Shown piece after piece: positions 1 through 10,930 of a stretch of 64,000 bases of DNA. The translations under genes and the position numbers were made by a program. Position 1 is the first letter of the stretch; each line of letters starts with the position of its first letter. Source of the stretch: Isoetes taiwanensis (lineage: Eukaryota; Streptophyta; Lycopodiopsida; Isoetales; Isoetaceae); NCBI GenBank assembly GCA_021234155.1, contig JAJEKV010000051.1:668091-732090 (forward strand), in the 5' to 3' direction. The notes under the pieces are model-generated. The model was not told where the DNA came from. It saw only the letters and a program-made list of their open reading frames with translations, and searched no databases.

Positions 1-155
1 AGGATTATAACATTATGAATTCAAGAAAATTGCAATAGTTTTTTGTATATTTCAAGATAGATATAAAAGACACAAGAGAAATGCAACTTTAATGTGATTT
101 CATAATTGCAAAAAAAACGAGTGGAAAACCAAAAACCCATTAGAAAACAACTATA

Positions 156-207
156 GGTTGGCGTGCTTTTGGAGTTGACATAATCCCAATTTAATTGGAT
201 GATGGTT
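156..207. repeat. Dispersed repeat, copy 1 (partner at 41,529)
   Basis: These 52 bp match 41,529-41,580 with one mismatch seen by eye, in the same orientation; similarity extends weakly upstream to about 124. The core reads GGTTGGCGTG then an AT-rich tail. The partner lies just before a copia reverse-transcriptase remnant, so this may be part of a retroelement, but no domain is visible here. The rest of 1-364 is AT-rich with no gene that I can support. Confidence 0.8.
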
Positions 208-364
208 GGATGCAAAAAAATATTGTATAGAAGAAAGAGGAGAAGTGGGTACAGGAACTGGACAAGTGGAAGCTACTAAAATCAACTGAATGAATAGTTA
301 TAAGGTTCTATAACCATCCCCAGTAAACAATGGCTTCTGAATCAGAGCTTCTGAAATCTCAAGT

Positions 365-564
365 TCAGTTATTACAAACCTCTGTAGGAAAATTTTGAGG
401 CAGGTTCAGCTCAACACGTTGAGCTCGTCCAAGGTTCCAATATGAGTCTCTACCAGAAGGCACGTTCTTTTCATAAGCATGAATTTTGGAATATTCCTTG
501 CGCATGTTATCCCATTTTGAATGGCACTGATCAGCACTGATTGCAACCATATTTTCTACATATG
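365..564 (-). CDS. Trihelix (Myb/SANT-like) DNA-binding domain exon, partial
   Basis: The minus strand encodes DQCHSKWDNMRKEYSKI followed by PSGRDSYWNL and a Leu-Pro-rich end. This is the pattern of the third helix and following segment of plant trihelix/Myb-SANT-like transcription factors (DQCxxKWDNxxKEYxKI, SYWxL). A good 3' splice acceptor (TTTGTGTGCAG) sits at 565, so the exon probably starts at 564 rather than at the ATG at 580. The frame closes at about 365. The preceding exon with the first tryptophan helices is not seen in the next 1.5 kb upstream. The fragment could be an exon of a live gene running off the window or a decayed copy. Family recognition is from memory of motifs, not a search. 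Confidence 0.5.
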
Positions 565-1383
565 CTGCACACAAATACAAGTCCAGTACAACAAAGAGCT
601 AACGACATGTTTACTAATTAGGATAGTGTAGCAAAATACATTCTGGATCTACTTATTGACTAAAAATCTTAGTCCTACACTTCTGTCACAGCGTGGCTCT
701 CCTACTGCCATGGTTTAATAACAAAAGGCTCTATGATGTTTGCATCATAGCATTCCAGGCAAATAAAATTATTAGTCTCTAGGCAGGTTATTGGCCTTAA
801 AGGCAGGCTCTTTAGCAATCAAATCAACTCACAGTGACCTTAAGCCATATAGGCGGCTGCTTGCTCTTTTATAACATAAAATTGGCTGTTAAAAAAGTAA
901 TTGAATAAGTGTCCATCATGTGGGTGGATTTAAGGCGAACATAGTTGCAGTGGCAGCGATTTACTGTCTCACTGGTTGAGCACATGCACTGGAATGCTTG
1001 GAAAACATAAGCATAAGCATCTTTGATCACAAAGCATAAGCATCTTCGACAGAAAAACCAATGTTTACAACAGATAGAAACTCATATTTCAGAAATGAAC
1101 CAAATGTTGTCATGTGCAACACTATTATGAACATTTAGCAAAATGGTTTCAAGTCAAAGGCAGAAAAACAAGCACACATGCAGCACTTAATCATATCCAA
1201 ATTATGCACATTTAACAACAGCATTACAAGTGAACATTAAGCAAAAGAATATTAATTTAAGGCAGAAAAACAAGAGCAAATAGGCAGAGAATAGCAAGCT
1301 TATGCTTGAAAGTAAACCAAGAAAAAAGGTATAAAATAATGCATCAAAATGAAACAAATGGCATTCTTACTGCCGAGGCATAT
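565..1383. other. AT-rich non-coding stretch
   Basis: No coding exon can be supported here on either strand. It contains small repeats only: CATAAGCATC repeated near 1004-1048 and AAGGCAGAAAAACAAG at about 1157 and 1260. It could be intron of a minus-strand gene. Confidence 0.4.
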
Positions 1384-1945
1384 GATATCATTTGAAGCAG
1401 TATCCTCTGCTAGCAGGTTTTCCAAAGCATTCACCACGTTTAATTGCCAGTGATAGACCACTAACAGCTAACTTGTCAGTGTTTCATCTTTTCCCGGGTA
1501 TTTTTTTCTTAAGTCATCACATACGATGGCATATGATGCGTCATTCTTTCCCCTTAAACCCTCCACATTTCTACCCCATTGCAAAGATGAACATACCTCT
1601 TCTGCAACATCAGCATGCTCGATGCATATCTATTTGAGAAATCTGGTTTCTAAAACTGGGTAGCCTCAACAAGGGCACGGTTGATCTTCTTTTCAAGAAA
1701 AAAAGAGGACGCTTTTTTAAACCATTTCCAGATGCAGTAACTTGAATTAGATAATATGCAAGTGGAAGCAAAAGAAACGATTCAACCAACATGATCCCCA
1801 AAATTTGTCTCATTTCATTCTCATGATCATTCATGTTCTTCCACTGCATGCCAGATGTTCCTTGATAGTACCCTTTGTCCTCTAAAACAGAACTGGAACA
1901 GAAATCTGCCGAGAAGTCCAGATCCAAACATATAAAGGTAGCCAC
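1384..1945 (-). pseudogene. ABCA (ATH)-type ABC transporter fragment, frameshifted
   Basis: Reading the minus strand, the first frame gives the end of the transmembrane domain, with GTSGMQW, MLVESFLLLPLAYYL, ASGNGLKKRPLFFLKR. A second frame continues with DVAEE and then AIVCDDLRKKYPGKDE (about 1500-1620). A third gives AVSGLSLAIKRGECFG (about 1415-1475). This order matches plant ABCA half-size transporters across the linker into the nucleotide-binding domain. Two frame changes separate the parts, and the match stops exactly where the Walker A motif (GPNGAGKT) should follow. So this is a broken copy; it cannot bind ATP as encoded. ABCA proteins are membrane lipid or metabolite exporters in general; no substrate can be read here. 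No other exon of the gene was found upstream. Confidence 0.7.
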
Positions 1946-3660
1946 AAACTATGGAATAGAAGTATGCAGTTTTCCACAACCATCAGTGTCCGAATAACTA
2001 AAAATCAGGTAACTACCACAAAGATTTCTTCCAAAGGGGATAAAAATGAGATACAAGGATTCATTCCTGTGTCATATCTTGAAGCCTACCCTAAGCTCAA
2101 GGAGTCGTGAGATGATGGAAGAGATGGTTAGAATATTTTCCAGAACCAACTTGCTTATTCTCCCTATTGACTATTCTGCTGCTTGAATGAACAGTTTGTG
2201 AAGTGCTTCAAATGCCACTCCTGTGAAATAGAGCTCATACATATTTAAATTTGAAATGGTATTACATAGTCTTATATGCTGTACACTAAAACTTTTGTGA
2301 GCAAATAGAAGCAGGTAGAAGCTCTCTGGCCCCTTTCAACTGGAATCCAAGAAGTTGGTCATTGCAACTCTCTGACTTCCTCTTCAACCGGAATCTAGGT
2401 GTTGAGAGAAAGCAAATCTCTTCCATACTTTGTAAAGAAATGCGGTAGACATAAAGTTAGGAGATGCCAATGAAAGAAAAGAGGAGTGCATGATGAAGAG
2501 GCATACTGTTTTATCCCTTTGCTGGTACTTACACTCCCGAGCTGACTATGAAAGCCAACCAGATCTGGAGCAAGGATGGCACAATTTTGAAGAATAAGTA
2601 TCTGGTCAGAATGTGGTAGAACATAATAGATGAATGCACACCTCGCCCTTTTGGACCTAGAAAAAATACATCGTGAACATTAGCATTAGTGGTCTCATCT
2701 GGTTTCAGAAATATCGATTGGGGAAGAAAAAGGGAGGATCTAGTTCTGTGCAAAATAGAGGGAATCCAAGAGCTCTAAATAAGGGCTTAACCTAGACTAT
2801 TAACTACCTAGACAAAATCCGTTCCTTACCTGGTTGATGAATGGTGAAAATAATCAAGCTGCTCCAAGAGGTATGGCGGATTTAATCTAGCAAGAGTTGC
2901 CGCTGCGATCGCCTAGTTCTATGTTCTGGAGCAACAACAGAGGTCCAATACCTTAATACGCAGGGAGGCCAAAAAAATTATCTTCCACGGAGGAACCCCA
3001 ACCTAATGTGGAGCCAGCGAAAAAAGGAATGCAATCCCAGAAATCCCAATTGTAGCAATCGTGGCAAGCATGCGAAGAAGGATCTCGGGATAAGAAATTC
3101 GTGAGGGATAACCAAGCCATGAAATCTGAAAACACAAAATAGTAGGAGATAATTTTCTGTGCTTTTTAGAAATTGGAATTTTTTCTGGACATCTAAGAAA
3201 CCCAAAACCTTAGGGAAATAACTTAAAAAGACGTCCAAAAAGGTTTTCTCCAAATCAGAAAAACCAAATTTAAACAATAGGATTTCCACTGTTAAAGAAT
3301 GCAAGGATCTCCTCCTTTGTCCAATTTTAGCTAGGCTTTTCATTCATCTCAGCAGAATTCTACAATGGTTGAGAGTGGGTAGCTGCATATTTGCAAGCTA
3401 CCCACAATGAAAAAACACAGAGAAACAGATGTCGGTTAAGTGTACCTACAGAGAGCTTATCACCGGGATTAAAAACCTTGCCCTTTCGGGTTTTCGAGGA
3501 AAAACCCTAGTGATAAGCCCTCTGCAAGGGGCTTGGACACAATGTAAGGCTGCAAAAAAGAAACGCCCCCACAAAGAAACCCCCAAAGCCTGAAGAAGAC
3601 GGAGTCGCGCATCCCCCTGTACCTGCACATCAACAAACTAGAACACAAAGATAAGAAAAT
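1946..3660. other. No supported gene
   Basis: Short open frames occur on the minus strand (for example 2953-3343, with a hydrophobic stretch near 3000-3110), but they show no domain that I recognise and no consistent splice structure. The segment 3440-3660 is more GC-rich than its surroundings and resembles untranslated or LTR-like DNA. Nothing firmer can be said. Confidence 0.35.
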
Positions 3661-3662
3661 AA

Positions 3663-3760
3663 CAACGTCGAAAAGCGAGGGGCTGGTCACGCGTGCCACG
3701 CGACAAAAAACAACCTCGAAAAAGCGAGAGGCTGGTCATGGGTGCCACGCAACAAAAAAA
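3663..3760. repeat. Tandem duplication, about 48 bp unit
   Basis: Two adjacent copies of a unit beginning ACAAC(G/C)TCGAAAAAGCGAG and ending with CACGC(G/A)ACAAAAA lie at about 3663-3709 and 3710-3760. They differ at a few bases. Confidence 0.8.
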
Positions 3761-3898
3761 CAACATTTACAATAATATACACATTTTGGGAGTGTGGGTG
3801 GGAGTCAAGGGAACTGCTGAGAGAGGAGAAAACGCTTATGAGGAGTCGATGCAGAAGTTGCAAGAAATAGCAATCTCAAATGAACCAGAGCCACAGAA

Positions 3899-3952
3899 AA
3901 TGCATGCAATGCATGCATGCATGCATGCAAGAGATGCATGCTTGCTCATTCG
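3899..3952. repeat. ATGC short repeat
   Basis: A run of ATGCATGC units, interrupted by single bases, gives a self-complementary low-complexity tract. Surrounding open frames on both strands are by-products of it. Confidence 0.8.
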
Positions 3953-4419
3953 AGAATGTCGATCCGATGGCTCGGATCGATGGGATTTTTTTATTCTTAA
4001 AGGGCATATTGTGGTATGGCATACCCCAAGGTTTAAGTATTTACCCTCATTCAGACTTACCAAAGAAATTTCTACGCACTTCCCTTTTCAAGACATTATT
4101 GCAGAGGTTTTCTATTGATAGCTTATACATTAGCTTATACATTTGAACTGCACCAAATAAGATTGTATACATAAGACTTTGTATGTCAAATATAGTGTTT
4201 GCTACTATTAAATTCTGTTATTACCCGCCGATAATTCAATACTATTGTTCAAACTATAGCATATACAAACATCTAGGTTCAATAACCTGCTCTTACTAAT
4301 ATAAATAAGCTTACTCAATCCTAAAGATATTCCTATACTTAAAAGATAGGCAGCCGTGTATCTCGTCTTCAAAGACCTGTTGCAGAGCAATCAAATCCGA
4401 GATGTCAAATACCATGGCA

Positions 4420-4492
4420 ATAAGGCAAAACATAGCAATCTAAATAGCAATAACATTAGCAAAGCATAGCAATCTAAATGGCAATAACATTA
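4420..4492. repeat. Tandem duplication, about 36 bp unit
   Basis: The unit GCAAARCATAGCAATCTAAATRGCAATAACATTA occurs twice back to back with two or three differences. Confidence 0.85.
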
Positions 4493-6446
4493 GGTAGTAG
4501 AATCTAAAGAAGAGCTCTGCCAATATTGTGTTTGTGTTAGCAATAGTCAAGATTTGATCTCTAGCAAATGAGTTACAAAAATTGTTAAGTACTTCAGTAT
4601 GGGAACTTCAGATTAATGTAGATGTGAGTTACAATATAAGAAATGATGAAACGAAGTTCTTACATGTAATGCTTTAGGAAACCCCGTGGAAAGTGAGTTC
4701 ATATTGCCTGTAATATGCTGAAAATGACATCTTAACATGAATATAACATATCTAAGTACTGCTATGAAAATATGGACATTATGACATTTCACTTCCCAAA
4801 TGGCACATTTTGAAAACTTCTCCTGGATGTACATTTGAATCTCCAAAGCATAGCACAGGAAGTCTCTGTGACATGCAACTGGTAATAAAAGGCATACTTA
4901 TGTGACCATTGCTCCTCGCTGCCAATAAGCCTGCAATTGACAAACTAGAATAGAAAATCTAATCTATTGCAAATTTTTTCAAATTTTATTATTGTATATT
5001 TAGACAACGCAATCTCCTGAACAATTTGAATGTTTGAATCTTCATGCAACTATTCAATAAAATATCCCATGGCAAAAGAAATGTTGCAATGAAATGCTTG
5101 TTATATCGATAAGCAAAAAAGAATGAGTCACACTTGCATGCAAGCAAAATTTAGCATGCCTGCGTGTTAAATAGAAACAAAGAAATGAAGGTAGCTGTCA
5201 TTCATTCAAAATATGAATAGAAGTTTGTTTTTTTTTAAACAATTGCACATGCAAATAGCTGAGATGGGTATCTCGTTGATGTTAATGGCTAGATGCCACA
5301 AATCCGAGCTGGATGAGAATGTTGTGGTACAATGTCATCCTTTCCACTTAGGAGACTTTCTATTAACTTTTAAACAACAGAAATATAGGGCAATTATTTA
5401 GTCACCTGAGAGCACCAGAATTTAGAAGCCATCTAATAAGGTCTCTTCAAATGTATCCAAGGAGCTCATGTCCTGTCACATGCAAGCGAGAGAATTTAAA
5501 GCGTCAAAGACAGTCGGAAGGGCAACCATAGTAACAACAATAATGTTAATTCTAAAGGCTCTATCACATACCTTAAGAAGGCTACACAACAAATGTAAAT
5601 GATCTCAAACAACAAATCCTAAAAGCTTTCAAGATTCTCCGACAAACTGAATCTATTCACATATTAATGTTCCCTGAAGTAAAGCGGAATTGAAATTCAG
5701 CATACTTTCTTTTTGTACTTTGGTAAACCAATTGCAGATCATAATTATTTGGAGATAATGTTCTGCAGGAATTTTGGTCTTGAATTAGAGGACCAAATTA
5801 CGATCAGATCTTTATCTAGAAACATTTGAATAGTTGGGCTTGTTGTGTTGCTAATGCATAAGGGCAGATACATGGATGGAAAGGTGATTTGACGTTAATT
5901 ACCACTATATCTGTGCTTGATATTCACAGCCATTATAAGTATGCTTGATATTCACATATTCCAACCTAAATCCTTTCACAAGTGATGTATGAGAAATCCA
6001 AGAGAAGGTGTGGTTGAATGTTTTGAGAAAGAAGTTGCAGAATAAGCCTCAATTGAGGAGTATAGCTTTTCTCAAAGAGAGCTCTCACCTCCAAGTAAAT
6101 TGAAGCAATAACGATATTTTGCCTTGCATTTATAGTTTCACAAACTTGATCTTAGTTATTACATAGGACGAGCATAGCTTTTTTAAAAGAGAGCTTGCAT
6201 GTCCAATGAAATTCTGTCTATGTGAGGAAAACATAAAATTAGAAATGTAGACGTTGTTAGCAATGGCTAAGATGCCCTCTCCCATAGACTCTCTCGTAGG
6301 GGCTATGCTAAAAAATGATGCATGTGGCACAACTACTGGCTTCAAAAATGAAGTTTCGTCCTAATGCATGCACACATAAACAAAAAAACTTGAAAACAAT
6401 TATAATCGCAAAAGTGATAACTTGCTAGAAATCTGACGTACATATA
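4493..6446. other. AT-rich non-coding stretch
   Basis: No domain, splice-consistent exon or RNA gene was seen on either strand in these two kilobases. Confidence 0.4.
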
Positions 6447-6593
<147 letters not shown>

Positions 6594-6739
6594 CACGCCC
6601 ATTTAGACCCTGAGGGCCACGGACTAACAAATTTACTTTACGTTAGTTTGATAAGCTTAACAATAAGCTTTTATGCAACTCTTTTTCTCGCATATAGCAT
6701 CCTAAGATTTCTAGTTTTAACTTCAATAAGGAAGAAAAG

Positions 6740-7201
6740 TACGACAGATCTATCTAGTACTTATCTCATTTATGTACATATGCCAGATAACAAAGGAATA
6801 CATGAGACTCATCCTCCACTTGCCAACCGCAAACCTTACACTTCCTTTCTTCTCTGGGAATCTTAACCCATCTTCTGATCTCTAATTGCAACCAATGTGA
6901 TCCCGGGCTGTATCTAGCTATCGTTTTTTTGTTCTTCTTGAAGGTGTGGGCTTTGATAGTCTTGTTCTATGAGAGGTCCATAACATTTACTTCTACTCTG
7001 TAGAACTCCATTCTAGATCCTGAATTTTCCCAAAGTTTTTCTACAACTTTCATTTGGACCAATTCTCTTGTACCTACATCAGTGTCTCGCCAATTATTTG
7101 CTGTGATCCTCCATCTCCCTGGCCAATCCATCACGTCTTTAAACCAAGCTTTGTGCATTGATTCGATTAATGCTTTCTTGGAGATTTTGTGATCTGCAAA
7201 C
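6740..7201 (-). mobile_element. LINE-A (older LINE), 3' part of coding region
   Basis: The minus strand from 7201 continues the open frame that is interrupted at 21,784, reading into KAWFKDVMDWPGRWRITANN. Further on, 6766-6868 encodes RKCKVCGWQVEDESHVFLC, the Cys-rich zf-RVT-like tail common at the end of plant L1 ORF2. Stops and frame changes show it is dead. It is the target into which LINE-B jumped: the matching upstream part lies at 21,784-22,070. Together they represent only the last part of a LINE ORF2. Confidence 0.7.
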
Positions 7202-7203
7202 TT
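7191..7203. repeat. Target-site duplication of LINE-B, left copy
   Basis: GATCTGCAAACTT here is identical to 21,784-21,796. The final TT overlaps the T run that is LINE-B's poly(A) tail on the minus strand. A 13-bp duplication next to a poly(A) tail is the signature of target-primed reverse transcription. Confidence 0.9.
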
Positions 7204-7364
7204 TTTTTTTTTTTTTTGAAGGCCATAGAGGATATATTAATATAAGTTAAGGTTACAAAATTACTTTTTATAGGGAAGTGTAACCCCTGTTTATCGCATA
7301 TATAAGTAGAAGATAAAGCCCAGATTAGATATGAAGAACAGTTTTTTTAGATAACATCAACATT

Positions 7365-10192
7365 CTAAAAATAGGATTTGAGATTGGAATTAGCAGATTT
7401 GCGCCCACGACCCCTGACCATGGCTGATAGTGTGCAGAAGGCACATAAGCATGCCTCGGCTTTTGCCATGTTGAACCTCCCACGATTATCCTTCGCGTCA
7501 CACAGCAGGGCCCGTCTGACATCCGGGTTTTGATCACAGCAACAGCCACAACCGCACGGCTCTTCATGACCCTCAATGTCTGGGGGTCCAAATACTTTGA
7601 TCCACTGTTCATTTATTCTCGGATCGATCCTTTTCCACTTGAGTTTCCGTATCAGCATGAAGATAATTCCTGAAAAGCATCCAGAAGAATATGAGAAGAA
7701 TATGAGAAATTCAAGAAGACAACCTGCAGCTGTTACCCATTTGATATCATATTCTATCTGCTTAATAACAGCCTGCGGATGAGTAATTTCACAATTAAAG
7801 ATAAAATTATTCCTTCCTTTCCAAATTCTCCAGAGAATGATATAAATTCTCCAGTCCCTAGGCTGATCTGGCATAAAGAAGTCGATGGAACTGATAGAAT
7901 TGAGATCAACCCCCATAAAGGCAGAGGCTAGTTCAAGAATCCACTCCGATCAAATGCATTCCCTGAATAAGTGATCCACGTCCTCCCTATGAGTCAAACA
8001 TTTGGGACATATGTCTGAATCTGCCATATGCAATTTGAATCTCTTCTGGTTAGTAGCAAGAGCCTTGTGCCACAGCTGCCAAATGAAAGACTTAACATTA
8101 GGGGGGATAGGACTGGACCACATAAATTTAAGGTTCCTGATACATCTTTCTTCCCCAGTCTGTCACTTATTATGCAATGTGATACCCTGATCTTTCATAA
8201 GATATCTATAAGCTGCTCTGACTGTAAACCCGGCTATTCCATTGTGGTTCCAGTTAATTTCTCCATCCGCCCACTTCCCTTGGGTCAGCATGGTACAGAT
8301 ATTATTGTACAGAGCTTCACAATTGTCGTTTTCTCCAGAGACTTTCGATTCCCTGAAAGGGATAATCCCCTGCTCATTAAACATGTCCCTGATAAGATGG
8401 ATGCCCTTAGTATCCCATAATTTAGCTTGCTCTGGAAAGTGGCAGGCAATGCATAAGGAGGGGTTATTGGTGAGAAGAGCTGGATTCCAAAATATGGACT
8501 GATCAAGAGATAACCCCTCTTTCCAAGTGAACATCCCCTTGACCAGATTCCAGGCTCTAATCCACTTTTTGATGAGACCCGATATGGAATTTGGGACAGT
8601 AAAGGGGAAGTATGTAGCATGAGGGAGGCACATTTTCACATTTCTCCATCCATAAGGGTGACACCTGGTCAGATAGTGTCTGATAATAATAGAGATTGGG
8701 TGGTTAATCTTGTCATGAGCAGCTTTGAAGAAATATTTAGCAGCCAAAGCCACCCCCTTCTTCTCGATGTTGATGACTCCCAGCCCACCTGACTTCTTAT
8801 TCTTGCAACACTCCTTCATGGAAACCGGAGTCCAGCATCTCTTATTCTGCCCACAAGATATAAATCTACCTATAATGCTCTGGAGCTTGGAGGATACTTT
8901 CTTAGGCGCCAGAATAACCGAGGACTGGTATACATGAGATGAGGAGATTACAAAATTAGCAATTATGGCTCTGCCCTGTTTAGAGATGTACTTAGAATTC
9001 AGACTATCCACCTTTCTCTGAAACTTCTCAATGATATCTGCCCATATATTAGAGGGGCTACCCTTTAAGGCCATGGGGACACCTAAAATTTTGGAGGAGG
9101 TAGTTGGTAAAATATACTTACAGTCCATGAGAGCAACCGTTTGCTCTCCTTTTACCTGGTCTTTGGCAACAATTTTAGATTTCAGAGGGTTGATCTTACA
9201 GCCCGAAGCTTCACCAAAGTCTTCCAAAATGGCTTGAGTGTTGATAAGTGATCTATTATCCATCGAGACGAGTAGGAATGTGTCATCTGCAAAATGCCCA
9301 TTCAAGATCTGATCCAAGCCCTCATTACCTGGTAGGGAGAGACCTTGAATCAAATTAGTACTTTTGGCTTCCTCCAATTTGCTGTGGAGGGCCTCCATGA
9401 CAATAAGGAAGAGGAATGGGGCCAATGGACAACCTTGCTTGACACCCCTCAACAGGGGAAAGAATGGTCCACATTCCCCATTGATTAAAATAGAAGATCT
9501 AGAGTTAGAAAGAATTGCTTTAAATAAAAGAATTACCGAATTGGAGAATCCTAAGGCTTTACAGCATTTGAAGAGAAAGATCCAGCTAACAGAGTCAAAT
9601 GCTTTAGTGATGTCAAGCTTAATAAGAGCAATATCTTGATTTGTGTCCTTGGCCCAATTCATCCCAAGAATCGCTGTAACCACATTATCTAGAATAAATC
9701 TATCTTTCAGATAGGCTGCCTGGGAAGTGCTAATAATCTTTTCCAAAACCGACTTCAATCTCTTAGCAATAGCACCAGAAATTAGCTTTTATACTACATT
9801 GGATAGGGAGATGGGTCTATAATCCGAGAAAGTAACAGGGACCTCGATTTTTGGGATGAGCGTAATCATGCTAGTGTTGATCCTTGCATCCATGCATTTA
9901 AGGTCCCTAAACTCATTGGCCAGGCTCGCAATACTGTCTCCAAGAATAGGCCAAGCTTTGATATAAAACTCCACTGGAAGCCCATCTGGACCCGGGCTTT
10001 TGCCCTTTTCCATATCTTTTGCAATACTAAACAGTTCAGCAGCAGAGAAGGGCTTTTCAATATTAGAATTGTCCTCAGGGCTTACCTTGGCCTGAAGATT
10101 GATGAGCCTGTCCATAACTTGCAGTTGGCTATCCTGATTTGTACCCATGATACTTTTAAAATGATTTGCAGCAGCCACCTTCACAACAAGAG
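7365..10192 (-). pseudogene. LINE-B ORF2, 3' part: reverse transcriptase and zf-RVT domain
   Basis: One reading frame runs through the whole segment, broken only by stops at 9789-9791 (TAA), about 8163-8165 (TGA) and 7950-7952 (TGA). Reverse-transcriptase landmarks in order are GKSPGPDGLPVEFY, LIPKI...DYRPISLSNV, KAFDSVSW, GVKQGCPLAPFLF and FADD (9282-9293), the catalytic aspartate pair. The tail has FIWQLWHKAL, CPKCLTHREDVDHLF and WRIWKGRNNFIF, typical of the zf-RVT region of plant L1 ORF2. In life it would copy the LINE RNA at the nicked target. The upstream part of the same ORF lies beyond the insertion at 17,935-19,131; the two sides are one base out of phase at the junction. Confidence 0.92.
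9282..9293 (-). other. Reverse-transcriptase catalytic FADD motif
   Basis: The minus strand encodes FADD within GHFADDTFL, the LINE variant of the YxDD polymerase motif. The two aspartates are intact. Confidence 0.9.
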
Positions 10193-10202
10193 AATGGGCT
10201 TT
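10193..10202. repeat. Imperfect target duplication of the Mutator-like element, left
   Basis: AATGGGCTTT compares with AATGACCTTT at 17,935-17,944 (8 of 10 identical). The spacing to the TAGCGACGT inverted ends on both sides is exact, which supports a 10-bp duplication of the Mutator-like size class, now diverged. Confidence 0.6.
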
Positions 10203-10445
10203 TAGCGACGTGGGCCGGCGACGTCCCTGCGACGGGACGTCGCAATTGACGTGACCAGGTCACGTCTTTGCAGGTCACGTCTTTGCGACGTCGCGTCGCA
10301 GGGACGTTGCATGTGACGTCCAACACGACGTTGGACGTGACACACGCCACGTCTACGACCACGTCGCATCTCGTGCGTCACTTTTTTGCGACATGACGTC
10401 GCGTGCGACGTGACGTAGCGTGCGACGTGATGTCGCGCGTGACTT
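10203..10445. repeat. Left GC-rich terminal region of the Mutator-like element
   Basis: About 240 bp dense in GACGTCGC, GACGTGAC and GCGACGT strings. It shares AGGTCACGTCT with the reverse complement of the right end (17,737-17,934). Its base composition is sharply unlike the AT-rich LINE on its left. Confidence 0.75.
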
Positions 10446-10930
10446 TTTGGAGAACAAGGGTGGTCTTCTGGCCACGAAAGTTGGTCCCCAGGGTAATGTC
10501 GATATTCTGAGTCCATTGGAAGAGCCAAATCATGGTTTTGGAGAGGGAAAATTGCTCGTCCATCGCCAGGGCCTTCGTAAGAGAACCTTTGTGGCAGCAT
10601 GTGAGCTCTAGAAGACTCGGAGCTATTTCATCGTGCACCAACACCGCATATCCTAGTGAAATGTTTTTCTCATATCCGCACCGGCACGTTGCACCGCTTG
10701 TCAAAATTCCACCTTTTTTTGATGCAGAATTTTTTAGTTATGCGTTCTTTTGCATTCATGCTTCATAAATTCGTAATTAATGCATGGTATGGAATTAAAT
10801 TCTGATTTTTTGTCAGCTGGCTTCCTAGGTCATCCCCAGCATACAGGCAAATTTTTAGAATTTCTGGATAAAGTTCTGATCAAATAGGTAGCATTGGAAC
10901 GGTCTAGGCAGCCTGTTGTTGGGCAGTAGC
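10446..10930. repeat. Diverged partial units leading into the tandem array
   Basis: 10,450-10,605 is a decayed copy of the array's GAGAAGGGTGGTCTTACGGC...GGCCTTCGGGAGAGGACTTT segment. 10,763-10,930 is a diverged copy of the CATAAATTCGTAATTAATGCAT segment that opens each unit. They are far less similar to the array than its units are to each other, so they look like older remnants at the edge. Confidence 0.7.

Noticed and set aside
3693-4118. 141-codon plus-strand ORF
   Set aside because: It runs through the 48-bp duplication and the ATGC repeat, has a competing frame on the other strand and shows no domain.
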